Below, one piece after another: positions 48,551 through 60,806 of a stretch of 64,000 nucleotides of DNA. Within the stretch, counting starts at the first letter, position 1; every line of letters begins with the position of its first letter. Source of the DNA: Thuidium tamariscinum (taxonomy: Eukaryota > Streptophyta > Bryopsida > Hypnales > Thuidiaceae). The position numbers and the translations under genes were made by a program. The stretch covers positions 15,128,001-15,192,000 of the forward strand of contig OX344753.2 in assembly GCA_947034885.2 (NCBI GenBank), given 5' to 3'. A model generated the notes under the pieces. That model saw only the letters and a list, made by a program, of their open reading frames with translations, searched no databases and was not told the origin of the DNA.

Positions 48551-48903
48551 CTGATTTGAAAATAGGGAATACATGTATTCTTCAAGTCATTTTCAAAAGG
48601 CCTCCATCCTTCCTTCCTTTAGTTTCTACAAAAAAATTTGAGACCAAGGAGTTGGAATTTAGTAATGAATATTCACTAAATTATATATGTATCCTAGAAT
48701 TTTCAATTTTGATTTAGAATTTTAGATTCATGTGGTTGGATTGATGACCATTTGAACATTTATAGCTTATTATTATTTCACTTGCTAGAACACACTTCAA
48801 AGAAAGGGTGTCCAAAATGACAAAATTTGCACTCTATTGTTGTCAATTCTTATGCTTCTCACATCTTCTTGTTGATTTTGAGTTAAATTCTTGTTATTCT
48901 AGT

Positions 48904-49170
48904 CATTAGATGAAATTTGAGGGCATTAGGAGACTGCAGGTTCCTGGACTGCAGGAATGCAGTTTTTGCCCTGTGAACTCGAATCCTACGTGGTCACGAC
49001 CCTACTACGTAATCAATTTAAAAAAAAATTGGACTTATTTTCATATTTCAGGACCCAAAAAACAGTTTTTTAATTTATTAAAGCCGGTCTAATAGCGGCC
49101 AATGGCATTGGAAGCCGTTTCAGGAACAGACCCAAAACAACCCTGTAATGCCCTCAAATTTCTTCTAATG
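48904..49170. mobile_element. MITE, family 1-like
   Basis: About 267 bp. The inverted ends CATTAGATGAAATTTGAGGG and the complement of CCCTCAAATTTCTTCTAATG are 20 bp with one difference. The core includes GGTTCCTGGACTGCAGG and a 'GTGGTCACGACC' block as in the element at 9699-9973. Its inverted ends are well preserved. Confidence 0.8.
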
Positions 49171-49187
49171 GATTGAATCCAACTAAG

Positions 49188-49456
49188 GTAGGTACACCCA
49201 AAAGTGCCACGTTCCTAAAAGCGCCATCTACAGCATGCATACATTTCCAAAATCAGTCATGTTCACAGACTATAGATGGCGTTTTCAGAAACAGACTTTG
49301 ACCATTAATAACTTTTGTATACGGTATCCAAATCCTACATTCTTTGATTCATTGGAATGTGCTTTCACTTGCCAACAAGACTGTATGAAAATTTGAACAG
49401 CCTAATCACAGTAACTAGGCACAGTATGAATAAGTGGCGCTTTTAGGTGTACCCAC
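49188..49456. mobile_element. MITE, family 3
   Basis: About 269 bp. The ends GTAGGTACACCCAAAAGTGC and the complement GTGGGTACACCTAAAAGCGC are inverted over at least 20 bases. An internal inverted pair, GCGCCATCTA/TAGATGGCG, lies at about 49230-49300. It sits 17 bases from the previous MITE. Confidence 0.8.
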
Positions 49457-49599
49457 TTTATATTGTATAGTACCTAGCAACTCTCATTTGCCCACCCTAT
49501 TCTACAATTTAAAAAAAAATTGCAAATGTATCATGTGATTAACATTTTTTGTCCACTATAATTAACATTCATTTCTATTGCAATTTTAATTAAACATAC

Positions 49600-50580
49600 C
49601 AAATTTGGATATTAGAAAACAAAAACTTCATTTATGGTGAATTTTTTCTTAAATTCTAACAATTTTACACGATAATTCATTGAAAAGTACTAATCTTGAA
49701 TTTTTTACACCCAATTGTACCAATATGTAAGAAATATTCATATGCTCATCTTTCGTTCAATAAGCATCTTCAAAAAAATTTCATAATTTTGTCACAATGG
49801 ATTTAAAAGTTGGAGTATGTAAGGTAGTGTCTAAATTTTGGAAAATAGATATTTCTTCATTGTAATTATATTTCAGCAAAGCAACTATACTTTCATGGTC
49901 AAATGCACAAAATTATTGATAGTACGAGGGTTATATAGAAAATTTTAATTACAATAAAGAAATATCTATTTTTCAAAATTTGAATATTGTCACCCTAGCT
50001 TTTGAAAACTTATTAAGGAAATTCTAAAAGTTTTTGGAGATGCTTATTAAAGGAAAGATGTGTGTATGGATGTTTCTTGTATATCATTGCAAAATAAATA
50101 AATAAAAAACCATTACCAATGATTCTCAATCAATTATCATATAAAAATATGAAAATTGGCTTGAAAAATTCACCTAAAATGAAATTTTGTTTCTTTGAAA
50201 CTCCAATTTGGTATGCTTGATTAGAATTGTGTAAGAATTGAATGTTGATTATGCTAGATAAAAATGTCAATCATATGATATATTATGCAAAATTCTTTTG
50301 AATAGCAAAATAGGATGGACAATTTAAAGTTGATGGATACTATACAAGTCGAGTACTTTAATCTTACAACCAATCAATTTAAAGCATTCAAAGGTTTTTC
50401 AATAGCATAGGAAAAGAATTGGAGTTTTCTTTTGCATAATCAATATTCAATCCTTATGCAATCCCAATCAAGAATACCAAATTTCATTGTTGAATTTTTT
50501 TTTAATTTTTGGTAAATTTTTCAAGCCAATTTTCATGTTTTTCATAATATTTATAAAAAAAAAATTGGTTATGAATTTTC
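49600..50580. repeat. folded palindrome cluster
   Basis: A first arm (about 49600-49870) is matched in reverse complement by about 49935-50260, sharing 'ataccaaatttgga', 'ggtgaatttttt' and 'aataagcatctcc' landmarks. Part of the second arm (50100-50260) is matched again in reverse complement by 50435-50580. A further related block lies at about 53000-53150. The DNA could fold into two adjacent large hairpins. Origin unknown. Confidence 0.65.
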
Positions 50581-50816
50581 TTAATTTGATTGCAAAGGTA
50601 TGTAGGTAACATCCATAAATATACTATAAGAAACTTTTTATTTTAGGTAATGAGACCCAATTTTTAAAAATAAATTTTAGGTGATGTCAATGTTTACAAC
50701 CCAATGTTTTTATGTCAACATTGATGATATGTTTGAGGTTCTTGTTGATATAAAAACTTTGGGTTGTAAACATTGACTTTTAAGAAAATCCATGTAGAAA
50801 AATAAGGGCTCATAAC

Positions 50817-52371
50817 CAGGGTTGCTATTTTGTGAGCCTGTGAGTGTGAGCTTGTGAGCCTGTGAGCGTGAGCTTGTGAGCCTGTGAGCGTGAGCTTGTG
50901 AGCCTGTGAGCGTGAGCTTGTGAGCCTGTGAGCCTACACAATTTTTTGAAGATTCCATCTAAAACTTTTGGCCAAATTTGATAAACCTTGGTAAATTTTA
51001 GTGCCCATTACCGTAGAACTATTATTGTGGACCTATTACCGTGGTCCCTTGAATAACTTTGTTTTACCATTTATTGTACTTTGTTAGATTTTATGAAGAA
51101 AAAAAATTAGTGACTAATTATAATTTCTTTGAAATCAAATGAGGTTATTTCACAAATTTAGATTTTTGTAAACATTCTCCTTAGTCTTGCTTCTTAGTAC
51201 CTTGGCACCGAGGGGAGTCCCATAGCCTTGATTAAAAAAAATTCTTTTTTCCCCCCACAATTGTAGAACTCCCCTCGGCGTCGAGGGGAGTCCCTCAGCC
51301 AACCAAAAAAAAAACAAAAAAAACCAAACCTTTTTTTTTTTTTTTTCTTTTGCAATAATAATTTTATCAGAGCCGTGGGACTCCTCTCGGTGCTGAGGGG
51401 TACTAAGAAGCAAGACCAAGGAGAGTGTTCACAAAAATCTAACAAAGCTTGACAAGTATTATTTCAAGATGATAAATAAACAACCATTGGATCAAGAAAG
51501 AAGAAATGAATCCCTTCATTGGATGAACAAGAGGATAATGAGTCAACTAATCAATAATCTTGTATAACAAAGTTCATTCTTTACAAAAATAATCCCTATC
51601 AATCAAATATTTTCTTAAAATCTTAATAAGTTCCATTATTGATACATTAAGACAAAATTGTAGGTGCCTACATTGGCCTTTGAGAAGACCTACGCTACTA
51701 TAAGATGCTCATGAACAAAATGAAATTTGGTGCAACTAAGTTCTTTCCATATATAATGAAACCACATAAACAAAAAAAAATTCTAAAATTTAAACAAGTC
51801 AATTGACTTAAAAATAAAGAGGGAATAATTGATGCCCTCCTATTGGTCTTGAGAAGACTTATAATGCTACAAGACATGATCAACCAAAATAAAATTTAGT
51901 GTAGCAAAGATTTTTATCAACAAATTTTCTTTCTAAAATCTAAACACTTGTAATAATAATACATCTATAAAAATCATTGGTACCTTTCCCTAGGCCTCAA
52001 AAAGATCTACATTATTATAAAATAATGATCAACCAATACTTTATATTAACTTAATTCCATCTTTATTCATCTTTCATATCAATTGACTTCTTCATTTTTG
52101 TAATGTATACTTTTAAGTAAGATTGAAAGTTAGAATCTTTATCCAATTTGAACATAACTACGGTAATAGGTCCACGGTAATAGGTCTACAAAAATAGGTA
52201 CTAAAATTTATTAGAAATAAAAATTTTGATTCAAATTTTAAGATGGAATCAATTTTAATGAATGAAATTAAGTTTTATAATGCTTCTTCAAATTTTTAAG
52301 CTCTATACTCACAAAATCCCTGCTCTACGTTCACAAGCTCACGCTCACAAGCTCACAAAATAGCACCGCTA
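50817..52371 (-). mobile_element. GTGAGC-end TIR element, copy B
   Basis: About 1555 bp, nearly identical to copy A in the opposite orientation. A perfect 10-bp duplication GGCTCATAAC flanks it (50807-50816 and 52372-52381). At its left end the subterminal motif GCCTGTGAGCGTGAGCTTGT is expanded to about four and a half units, against about two in copy A, which explains most of the length difference. It has no coding capacity. Confidence 0.88.
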
Positions 52372-52381
52372 GGCTCATAAC

Positions 52382-53527
52382 CTAAAATACAAGTTTCATA
52401 TAGTAATACATCTCTCATATTAAAAACACACACTATTAAGTAACAAAAACAAAATTTAGGGAAAAATCAATGTGAAGCATCATATGACCAAACTATGTAA
52501 AATAGATGTATCTATATTTATCTAAATTTTGGCAAAGTTTTTTGTACAATTCTATACCTTAAAAATAGTTTGTTTGTTTATTTTGTTCTGTTGTTTGTTA
52601 TGTTGAGATTTTCTAGACCATGCATCCCTAGGTTCTGTTCTTAGTACCATTGGAAGCCCTCAACAAGGAAGGGTGCACGGACTTGGTTTTGTAGAATTTG
52701 GACTTAAAGTATGAAAGTTATTGAATTTCAAATTTTTTATGTATTAAATTACTTTTACATTGCTTTTGATTGTACAAGGCACACTAGTCACGTTGAAATG
52801 TATAAAATCAATTACAATGCAAGGATCAAACAACAAAATCTAATTAAACTTTAGAGATTTCTATTTAACAAAATTTGGTCATATTACATATTGTAGTGAT
52901 TTCTTTCTAGATTATAGTTTTCTTACTTAATGGGGTGTTTCTTAATATAAAGGATATGCAAATGGATGCTCCCTACATACCTATGCAATCAAATTAAAAA
53001 GATTCATCACCAATTATTTATAATAAAATATTATGTTAAACCATGAAAATTAACTTAAAAAATTCACTGAAAATGAAATTTCGATTTGGTATGCTTGATT
53101 GCGATTGCATGAGGATTTTATGCAAGATGAAAAATTCCAATTCTTTTTCTATGCTATCCAAAACTCTTTGAATGGTTCAAGTCGGCCGGTTGTAAGATGA
53201 CAGTACCGACCTGCACATGCAATTCTATGAGTAATCCCATTGTAGTAAAAAACGTGCAACACCTTCATGCAAACCCAAGTACTGGTTTAAACTTGCAGTG
53301 TTAAGAACAAGAGATACCGAGGAATTCACGTGACAGGGTAATAACCTTCAATTTTGGGTCTTGAACATTTCTAACTGAATAATGAGGAGGAACTTCAAAA
53401 CCAGATTTGCATCAATGATTTAGTACAAGGGAAGACTTACCAGTAGTCTAAAAATTATTGTAATAAGCACCACCTACAAAATTTCTAAAATCAATACCCT
53501 AAAATTTTCGACCGATTCAAAGACCCA
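52382..53527. other. AT-rich spacer downstream of COG2
   Basis: Contains dispersed repeat copy 2 (52560-52760, related to 37640-37860) and a block at 53000-53150 related to the palindrome cluster. From about 53170 the base composition becomes gene-like, which is probably the COG2 3'UTR. No polyadenylation signal could be singled out. Confidence 0.5.
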
Positions 53528-56500
53528 CTAATACCGGACAAGGTCCTGCCTTTCCTGAGGTGCAACGCATTGCCACAGGGAGATGTAGGCTGGTATGTTC
53601 GCTGCAGCGACTCCCAACGCTGCCAAGCGGCGGCCGTATTCCTGATTCACAATTCAATGAAGACCCATGAGTTTTAGGGAGCTCATTTATACAGAACAGA
53701 CAACGAGGTCAAATAATAAGCTCCAGGTTGCGAGCCCAGTTCCTTCTTGGCTTCATGAAAGCCACAAAACGCGTTGCTTTTATGAAACTTACGTAGCTTA
53801 AGGTTTTGAATCTAACAGGTAACTTTGAGAGTACTGTACCTGGACGTCCAGGAATAACTGCGCACAGATCTTATCCGAGAGGTTATCAGAGATGTTGTCA
53901 CTGGTATCGGCAGCTCCGGCACCTCTTTGTCGAATACCTCGCCTAAGAAGCTGCAATGAGGCTTCGGTTTGTCTAGCCTGCAGACGATAAAGGTTTCACA
54001 TTTGTGTCAAATGGTGGATGAACGAGATCGAAGCAATCATATTCTGAACAAACAGGCATACGTTCAAGACAAATGCTCCTTACCATTGATACCATATCTC
54101 GCGCTAAAACATCATATTGGGACGTTATCTTTTCTGAAACGGATGCGATAATCTCAGCTTGCATCTCTTTCGATATATGTGCATAACGCTCATCTTCCAC
54201 AAATGCCTGCATTGATGACTCATTCAATTGAGAGTTAGGACCAAAACAGCCCTTCAAGAGGCCAGCACAAGGAATGACTTCTAGAGGGGGAGCTAGACTT
54301 GCGGTGTAAAAAAGGGCGACATACGGAGCAAGCACAGAGCAAAGAAAAGGGATTAGAAACTGCATGCAAACACACACTTTGATTCTAGCATCATCAAACT
54401 TGACAACACAGAAGAGAAATTAACCTTGAGAGGCTGGAAGACACTTGTAACGTAAGGCGAGTGGCGACTGGGAAGAGGCCGATTTGTCATACGATATGTT
54501 GCGACGATACCTTTGGCTTGCTTTAGGACCTGCAACAACGTCAACTGATCAACAAATGGGCACAACATGGTAACTGAAGCTATAAACAGTCATGAATGTT
54601 GCTTTGATAAATTAGGCAGTTGCACATCAGCATACAATGTGCTGTTAGAGTTATTATGAAAGTGGATATAATACAGATGCAAGAAGACAATCTTACCTCT
54701 ACACACTTCTCAGTCAAAGCCTCTGTGAGTACATCAGTGAGAGCAGGTACCATATTCAGCAAAGATTGTGACCCCAGAGACAAGCTTTCACGCACCACTG
54801 CCTTAACATTATCTGGGCTACCACGAAGAACATCTAATATTTGTTCAATATACGAACTCTTTATTAAACGAACCAGAAGCTCTACGTCACACCTTAGCTG
54901 CACACAAAACAAGCTCATTAGAGAACAGGTACCGCAGTACAATCTTGGAGAAACTCCGGTTCAAAAAGGGAACTCACTCCTTACAAAAAATTGAATCTCA
55001 GCGCGGATGTTTAAGAATAGCGGTCATTGGAAGGGACGATCTCGATACCAAAAAAGACTCCCTAACCAAGCGAATGATTTTCTGAAGAATTTTTTGGAGT
55101 AAAAATGATAGAACAGCAAGAAATGAAGAACATAAAATGTCAAGGCAAGGAGTTGAGCCCTACAAGGACAAAATCTTCAGGAGCGGAGCCTAGCGCCCAC
55201 TCGCCTCCAGGATTGTTAGTTGAATCGCCGGCATTGCGTTTAGCCAAACCAACAGATAACCATGTCGCATATCTAAGAAATTTGCAAAATTCCAAACGAA
55301 CATGAAGGTCAATAAAGCTAACATCCAATGAAGTAGAGACTGATTCACTCTCTCACCGTGCCTTCTGTTTGAAATTTACAGAGACTTGACGAAAGAAGAA
55401 TAGAGTGTAATTCTGCAAGCAGTCTCACATAGCCATCATCAACAAATCCTCTCCAAGAAAACAAGAACACTTTGCTAGTAAATTTGGAAAGATTGGGGGA
55501 CTTTTACAGTAATAGCAACGGAGAACACCAAACGAACAAGAGGACGGTGAGCTGGGCAGACCTTGACAGCAATTGAAGAGTAAGGCGCAGAAATTTATCA
55601 GAAATGGAATCAATGCACACATCATCTTGCCAACAGCGTTGCAGGCACTCCCACAGTGTGCTGCTAGAATTCAAAGCCAACCCAAGCTTATTTTCACCAG
55701 TTTTCTGTACTGCCGGAGATCCTGCAAGGGCATTATCCAAAGATTGTGCAATCTCCTGGAATCTGCCAGGAGAGTACTGGTCAGTAATTTAATAACCGCA
55801 TGTTTCAGAAGTGACTACCGTAGTTTCGCACAAAAAGAAAATTACAGAAGATCCAATCCAATGGAAGCGTTCGCACAGAACGATACTTGATCTACTCCAA
55901 AGACCTAAGTTGGGAACTCTCCCCTCTTCAATATATATTTGCAGTATTATACCTTACGTCAAAAATAAAAACTGATTATGGTCAAAGTTGTTGAATGTCC
56001 AAACCCAATCTTTTCCACGTCCATGAAAAGCTACAAGTCAAACCTCCTAAGATCTGCTAAAGCAAACCACATACCTCAAGGTAAAATATATCTGCAAATT
56101 CCACTGCTTCAGGAAATCTGTGTAGGCAACTGTGGTCCGAAAAGCAGCTACTGCATTCTGTGAGCGACAATATCCTGCATATAAACAGGCAGAAAAGTCA
56201 TAAGTACACACTGCTCTCGCAGCAGGACAATGGAATGACCTAATCAGATTGCTTTCCAAAATCACAGATCTCGATAAACCAATGGCATGATTTGCATTCA
56301 TATGATAGGTACGGTGAGCCAAGAGTCAGACGAGCAAAGAGTGAGATGATCCAATAGTGGCATTATTGCCATCCTTGAAACAACTCACATCTGACTTCAG
56401 CAAATGCTAACAAACGAAATATGAAATAGATCACAGAACTACACTTTCCAGTGCAATTACCTGTGCGCCACGCTAATTCTAAAGAGAATAATATCATTCA

Positions 56501-59487
56501 CTGGAATGGGATAAGTTATTGATTTTTGTAGTCTGTTCGAAACAGTAGAACCCACCATAGATACGATAGGTATTTGTACTTGATTGGCACTTTGACAAGT
56601 TCAGAATTATCAGGGTAAAGACATTCTCAGCTTTCCAGGATATTTCAACACAGTATAATTGAACACCACTAATTCCTCCCCCGCAGTTACTGCCGGGAAA
56701 AGGTGCAGTTAACAAAAAGTAGGAAATACCTTCTAGAAAACTTAAAAATTTCAGACTGGATTTGTAGTTAGCCAGAAACTCTGCAGGTTTTCCAGGAGAA
56801 AATGCACCAGGCTTTCCCTTCTGCAGAGCTGAGAGAACCTCCTTCAAGATTGAATTGCTTAAGAAGTCAAACACATGTAGTCCGGGATTTGCTGCAAACA
56901 TCCAACGAAACAATCCAAGTGCATCAGTCACACGACGAATCCTCCTTACAAACTCTCCAACTCCATATTGAAACATACAGGGATAGAAACTAAGATATCA
57001 CTAATTAGGCTGTCTGTGATTTCATAATCCTAAAGAAGGAGTTCATCTGTAGATCCTCTCCTTGGAAGCATTCATTTTTAGCATTATCACTTGACTCGTT
57101 CAAATCTGTTGAAACAGAATGCTAACACGTTCAGCCGATGACTGAAAAATGGAGCCATAGCCAAGCAGCTATGCATTGGATACTTAGATTCCAATCTGTA
57201 ACAAAGTAATTGGCCACATGATCATTTGAAAGGGATTCAGAGTAATGGACATAATTAACCCTTTCTGCAACAAGAAATATCCAGAGTTTCAACAGGCGAT
57301 ACGTATGGAATCATTCATATACCACAAGAGCAAGTAGATCATAAATGTGGCAAATACCTGCTGCTGCTTTGTCAAGAAGGAATTGGCAGTCAGTCTGAAT
57401 ATGGGCCTTGATTTCCTCAAAAACTTCCTCAAGCCTGTCACTTCTTGGAGCCACTGGGACCCCTACAGGCGAAGAAGAAACGATTCTCTGTACAAATGGT
57501 GCCACAACAGCAGATCGGAAAGCCTCCTCAGCTCCAGAACTGTTGTCTATGGCAGCGTATGCACGCAAGCAATGGACAATCACTGTATCATCCTGTCGTT
57601 CAAGACCTCCCACAAAACTGCGTCGTAAACTAGCATTCAAAGACTCGTCTGCACTGCTTATGCGAGTCCGCATATTTTGGATAAACGGGAGGTCCTGCGG
57701 AACATGGCAAAACACAAGTTGAGATAGATTGTGTATTACATCGGATCACAGTGGTCAATATCAATATAGCATATATATATATATATATATCCTTATGAGA
57801 TCTTCACAACCAACACGCGAGATTCTTGGCTGGCAAAAGTGCATCTTCTGTTACAGACTGAAGAGTTCCACTAAGGTAACGAAACGTCAGCAGAACTCGC
57901 GTTTATTCAAGAAGAATGTTAAAATAGATGATTTGATGAAGACATAAAAGTGAATCCAATTAATTGCCGTTACTAGCTTTGAAAGGTGCCCATGGAAAAC
58001 ACATCGCTTGGAAACAAACCTGAGCACGCGCAACATAGAACTTCAAGCGGTTCATTTCACCAGCAATCCTTTCCAGCAATCGACTCCGTGTATCCTCCAA
58101 ACTGGCACCCTGGTCTTCTCCTAAATTACCGTTGCTGTAAGCCCTCCTTAATCCATCGGTCCTATCAGCTTGGGGCAACTGCGGCCCTTCTTCAGGCATG
58201 CTTTGCAACTCGAGTAGAAGCTTCTCAACCTGCATAACTTTCAAATAATAGCATAAGCAATGTTCACAGATAAAAATGTTACCTAGGGACACCATGTTCA
58301 CAATATACATAAGCAACAATAGACATCTCTGCTAGCTGTTCCATTAAGCCACACCGCAAGTTGACCACGTCTGCATCGACATGGTGCACAATGAAGTTGG
58401 TGAATCCTTTCGCTAATAGAGAATTGTACTCATTGTGGACCTAAGCCTTGAGCACTAGCGCAATTATGTTGCTCCAAAATGTGAGTCATTCATAGGAACG
58501 GTAGGGATTAAAGGAACACACCAGCTCGCAGACCATTAGACTGAGGCATAGAAGTACAGCCACGACCATACGTTTTTATTACTTCGTTTCTGTATGTGCT
58601 ATTTCTCACAATGCAGGCTTCATTCGTGTGAAAACGTACAAGTTTGGAAAAACAACAATATCAAAATGTATAGCACCGTTGTCACTTAGTCATGAAGCGC
58701 AAAGATTGGCCAAGTACTTATACTCATCACTGACAATTAAACATTTGTGTGTTGCCTAAAAGCAGGTAAGAGACTTCAAGCACTCGCAGAAAAGCACCTA
58801 CTACTTGAATCCACTCATACAGGCCTTAGATTGGACAGTAAAGGATCGAGATTAGTTATTATCCGGTAGAGATTTTAAAATCGAGTAGTTATTATCCAGT
58901 AGAAATTTTTTACTTTGCAACGACTGAAAGAAAAGAAGGACTAAAGACACTGCCTCAAGAACATTATAGCAATTCTGAAGTAATCACTTCACTGGTAAGA
59001 ATTAAACCTTGGAAACAACATGAGAGGTGTCCAGCAGTAGCTCCAATATTTCCCTAGATGCGGACGCATCCGCCCGTCTCTTCAATCCGTCCTGCAATAA
59101 GAGCAGCGTGCTGTTCACATTATCCCTCACTACAACAAGCTTCGCCCGGAGCTCATTCAAGGGCATCCGCATGCGTAGCACAGCGCCATCAACGTCCACG
59201 AGCTTTGTACTCAGGTTCACGAAATCTGTATAATCCCTATTGATGAGCTCCACGAGCTCGTTCTTCAATCCACCCAAATGACCTCGAAGCTCCGCTCTGA
59301 GGGTTTCAAACGGCACAAAGCGTCGCAAATCGGAGATATAAGCCTCCGGATCGAACGAAGACAATGAGAAGGCATCTTTCTTGAACCACAGAGGCGCGGA
59401 GTCCCCATCGTCTCCGAATAGAGAGGCCACGGACTTGTGGCTCAACGGGAGCGGCGAAGGAGGATTAGTCTCCATTACGGGCGACAT
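53528..59487 (-). CDS. COG2: conserved oligomeric Golgi complex subunit 2
   Basis: Twelve coding exons (minus): 59487-59008, 58229-58020, 57694-57358, 56891-56730, 56174-56075, 55762-55562, 55272-55164, 54897-54697, 54529-54425, 54206-54084, 53977-53840 and 53641-53528. All joins keep phase at GT..AG sites and give 759 residues, close to known plant COG2. The N-terminal COG2 domain is clear (FDPEAYISDLRRFVPFETLR, then LVELINRDYTDFVNLSTKLV), followed by a predicted coiled-coil-like stretch (residues about 100-240) and the C-terminal domain (ATYRMTNRPLPSRHSPYV, CAQLFLDVQEYGRRLAALG). COG2 belongs to lobe A of the COG tethering complex, which captures retrograde vesicles at the cis-Golgi and so keeps glycosylation enzymes in place. 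It is divergent from CERK. No odd residues or breaks were seen. Confidence 0.96.
57767..57792 (+). repeat. (AT)n microsatellite in a COG2 intron
   Basis: About 12 AT units in the intron between the exons ending at 57694 and beginning at 58020 (plus coordinates). Confidence 0.9.
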
Positions 59488-60806
59488 TGTTGCTGATTTC
59501 CGCTAAAAAACCAGAAATCAACAAGAAAATTGCTGCAGAGACACACCCGAGCTCATCCTCGTACCCTAGCCAAGCCCCGCCTCCTCGCCACGGCGCGGAC
59601 ACAGTAGATCTCCGAAATAGCAGAGCATTATTTTGGTGCAGTTGCACGATCGCAAGACAGGAGACACAGGAGACCCGAATGCCTTGGAGGAGAGAGACGA
59701 CGAAAACTGAACGAATGGTCTGAAAACCCGGCGAACGAGAAACTGAATTTGACAGAACTGCCACATCAGCAAGAAATAGTGTCGAGATGGCATCCGAATA
59801 TGCTGAGTTGGAAACGATTCTTCCTTGAGCTTCTTCAAGTGCTCCTTCCGCTTCTCGTTTGGAGGTCTCCTCAGAATTGCTACGTACGTTAACTTGACCT
59901 CCGCCCAATTTCAACTTGCTGCTGCAAATTTCGTGGTTGCCGCGAATGTTGTCGATGCGACCTGTTTACGAATTTCTGCCACCAAAAGCGATCAGCGATG
60001 CAGTGATATCACGACGCTATTCTTTTACGGGGAGACGAGCGCATCCTCTGCTGGTCAGGTAGGCGTTTGCTGTCAATTGAGGGCCTCTTGAGATTCTAGG
60101 GTTTCAAAGCTGGTCTTGGAGTTCACGCCACTAGAAATGCGCCTGGTATTCGACGGAAGGCTGGTGGACGAATAGCGATTAAAGGTCCGATTGCTGGTAC
60201 GAGAAATTGTGGCTCGATCTTTGGTGAATTTGCGAGCGATCAAGTTGCGTTCCAGGATTTTTTTGCTACACGCATTTGCTTGAAATTTTGAAACACTTTT
60301 TGGGCTTGAATCAATTTCAATTACAGATCATAACCTAGAATAGTCCGGTAGTCCGATTACAATTTCTTCCTCATTTTGCTGCTGAAATTGGTGATTGCTG
60401 GGCGGACTCTCTACAGTTAAATATCTTCGCGTCGTGTCTCCGTCCTCGGATGCAATGTAGGTTCCGGAGAAAAAGTGTGAGGGTCCCACGGCACCAACAC
60501 TTGTCGGCAATTATTGCGCCTTATTGAGCGGGAGGGTTGAATCCATAGTTCATAATGTACTGCCTTAATGCCTTCGTGTACATTGCATATGATTGTAGTA
60601 CACTATCTTGTGCAAAGTTTTCTCAAGGACTTTTAAAAGGCGAATAATTATCTGTATGATTGGGCTCGTAAGCTTCTCATTTGCTCATTATCTGGAAGGC
60701 AAGGACAGCGTTGCTGCTTCTATGCAAGTTGTGTGATTGCCATCCACTGTGCATACCTTTTGAGCCGCAGTGCGTTGACTAACTCTTCATTTTTCCTTCT
60801 GCAACC
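59488..60806. promoter_or_regulatory. head-to-head intergenic region of COG2 and CERK
   Basis: About 1.3 kb between the two start codons, of mixed base composition unlike the AT-rich spacer DNA. It must hold both promoters and leaders. A GT donor-like GTCAG|GTAGGCG near 60057 followed by T-rich sequence up to about 60800 suggests a CERK leader intron. No TATA box is obvious on either side. Short frames here (for example 59465-59914 minus, 59825-60091 plus) look non-coding. Confidence 0.55.

Noticed and set aside
41404-52371. The 1.5 kb inverted pair (41.4-42.9 and 50.8-52.4 kb) as arms of a genomic inverted duplication
   Set aside because: Each copy has its own TIRs and its own, different 10-bp target duplication, so these are two transposon copies, not a duplicated segment.
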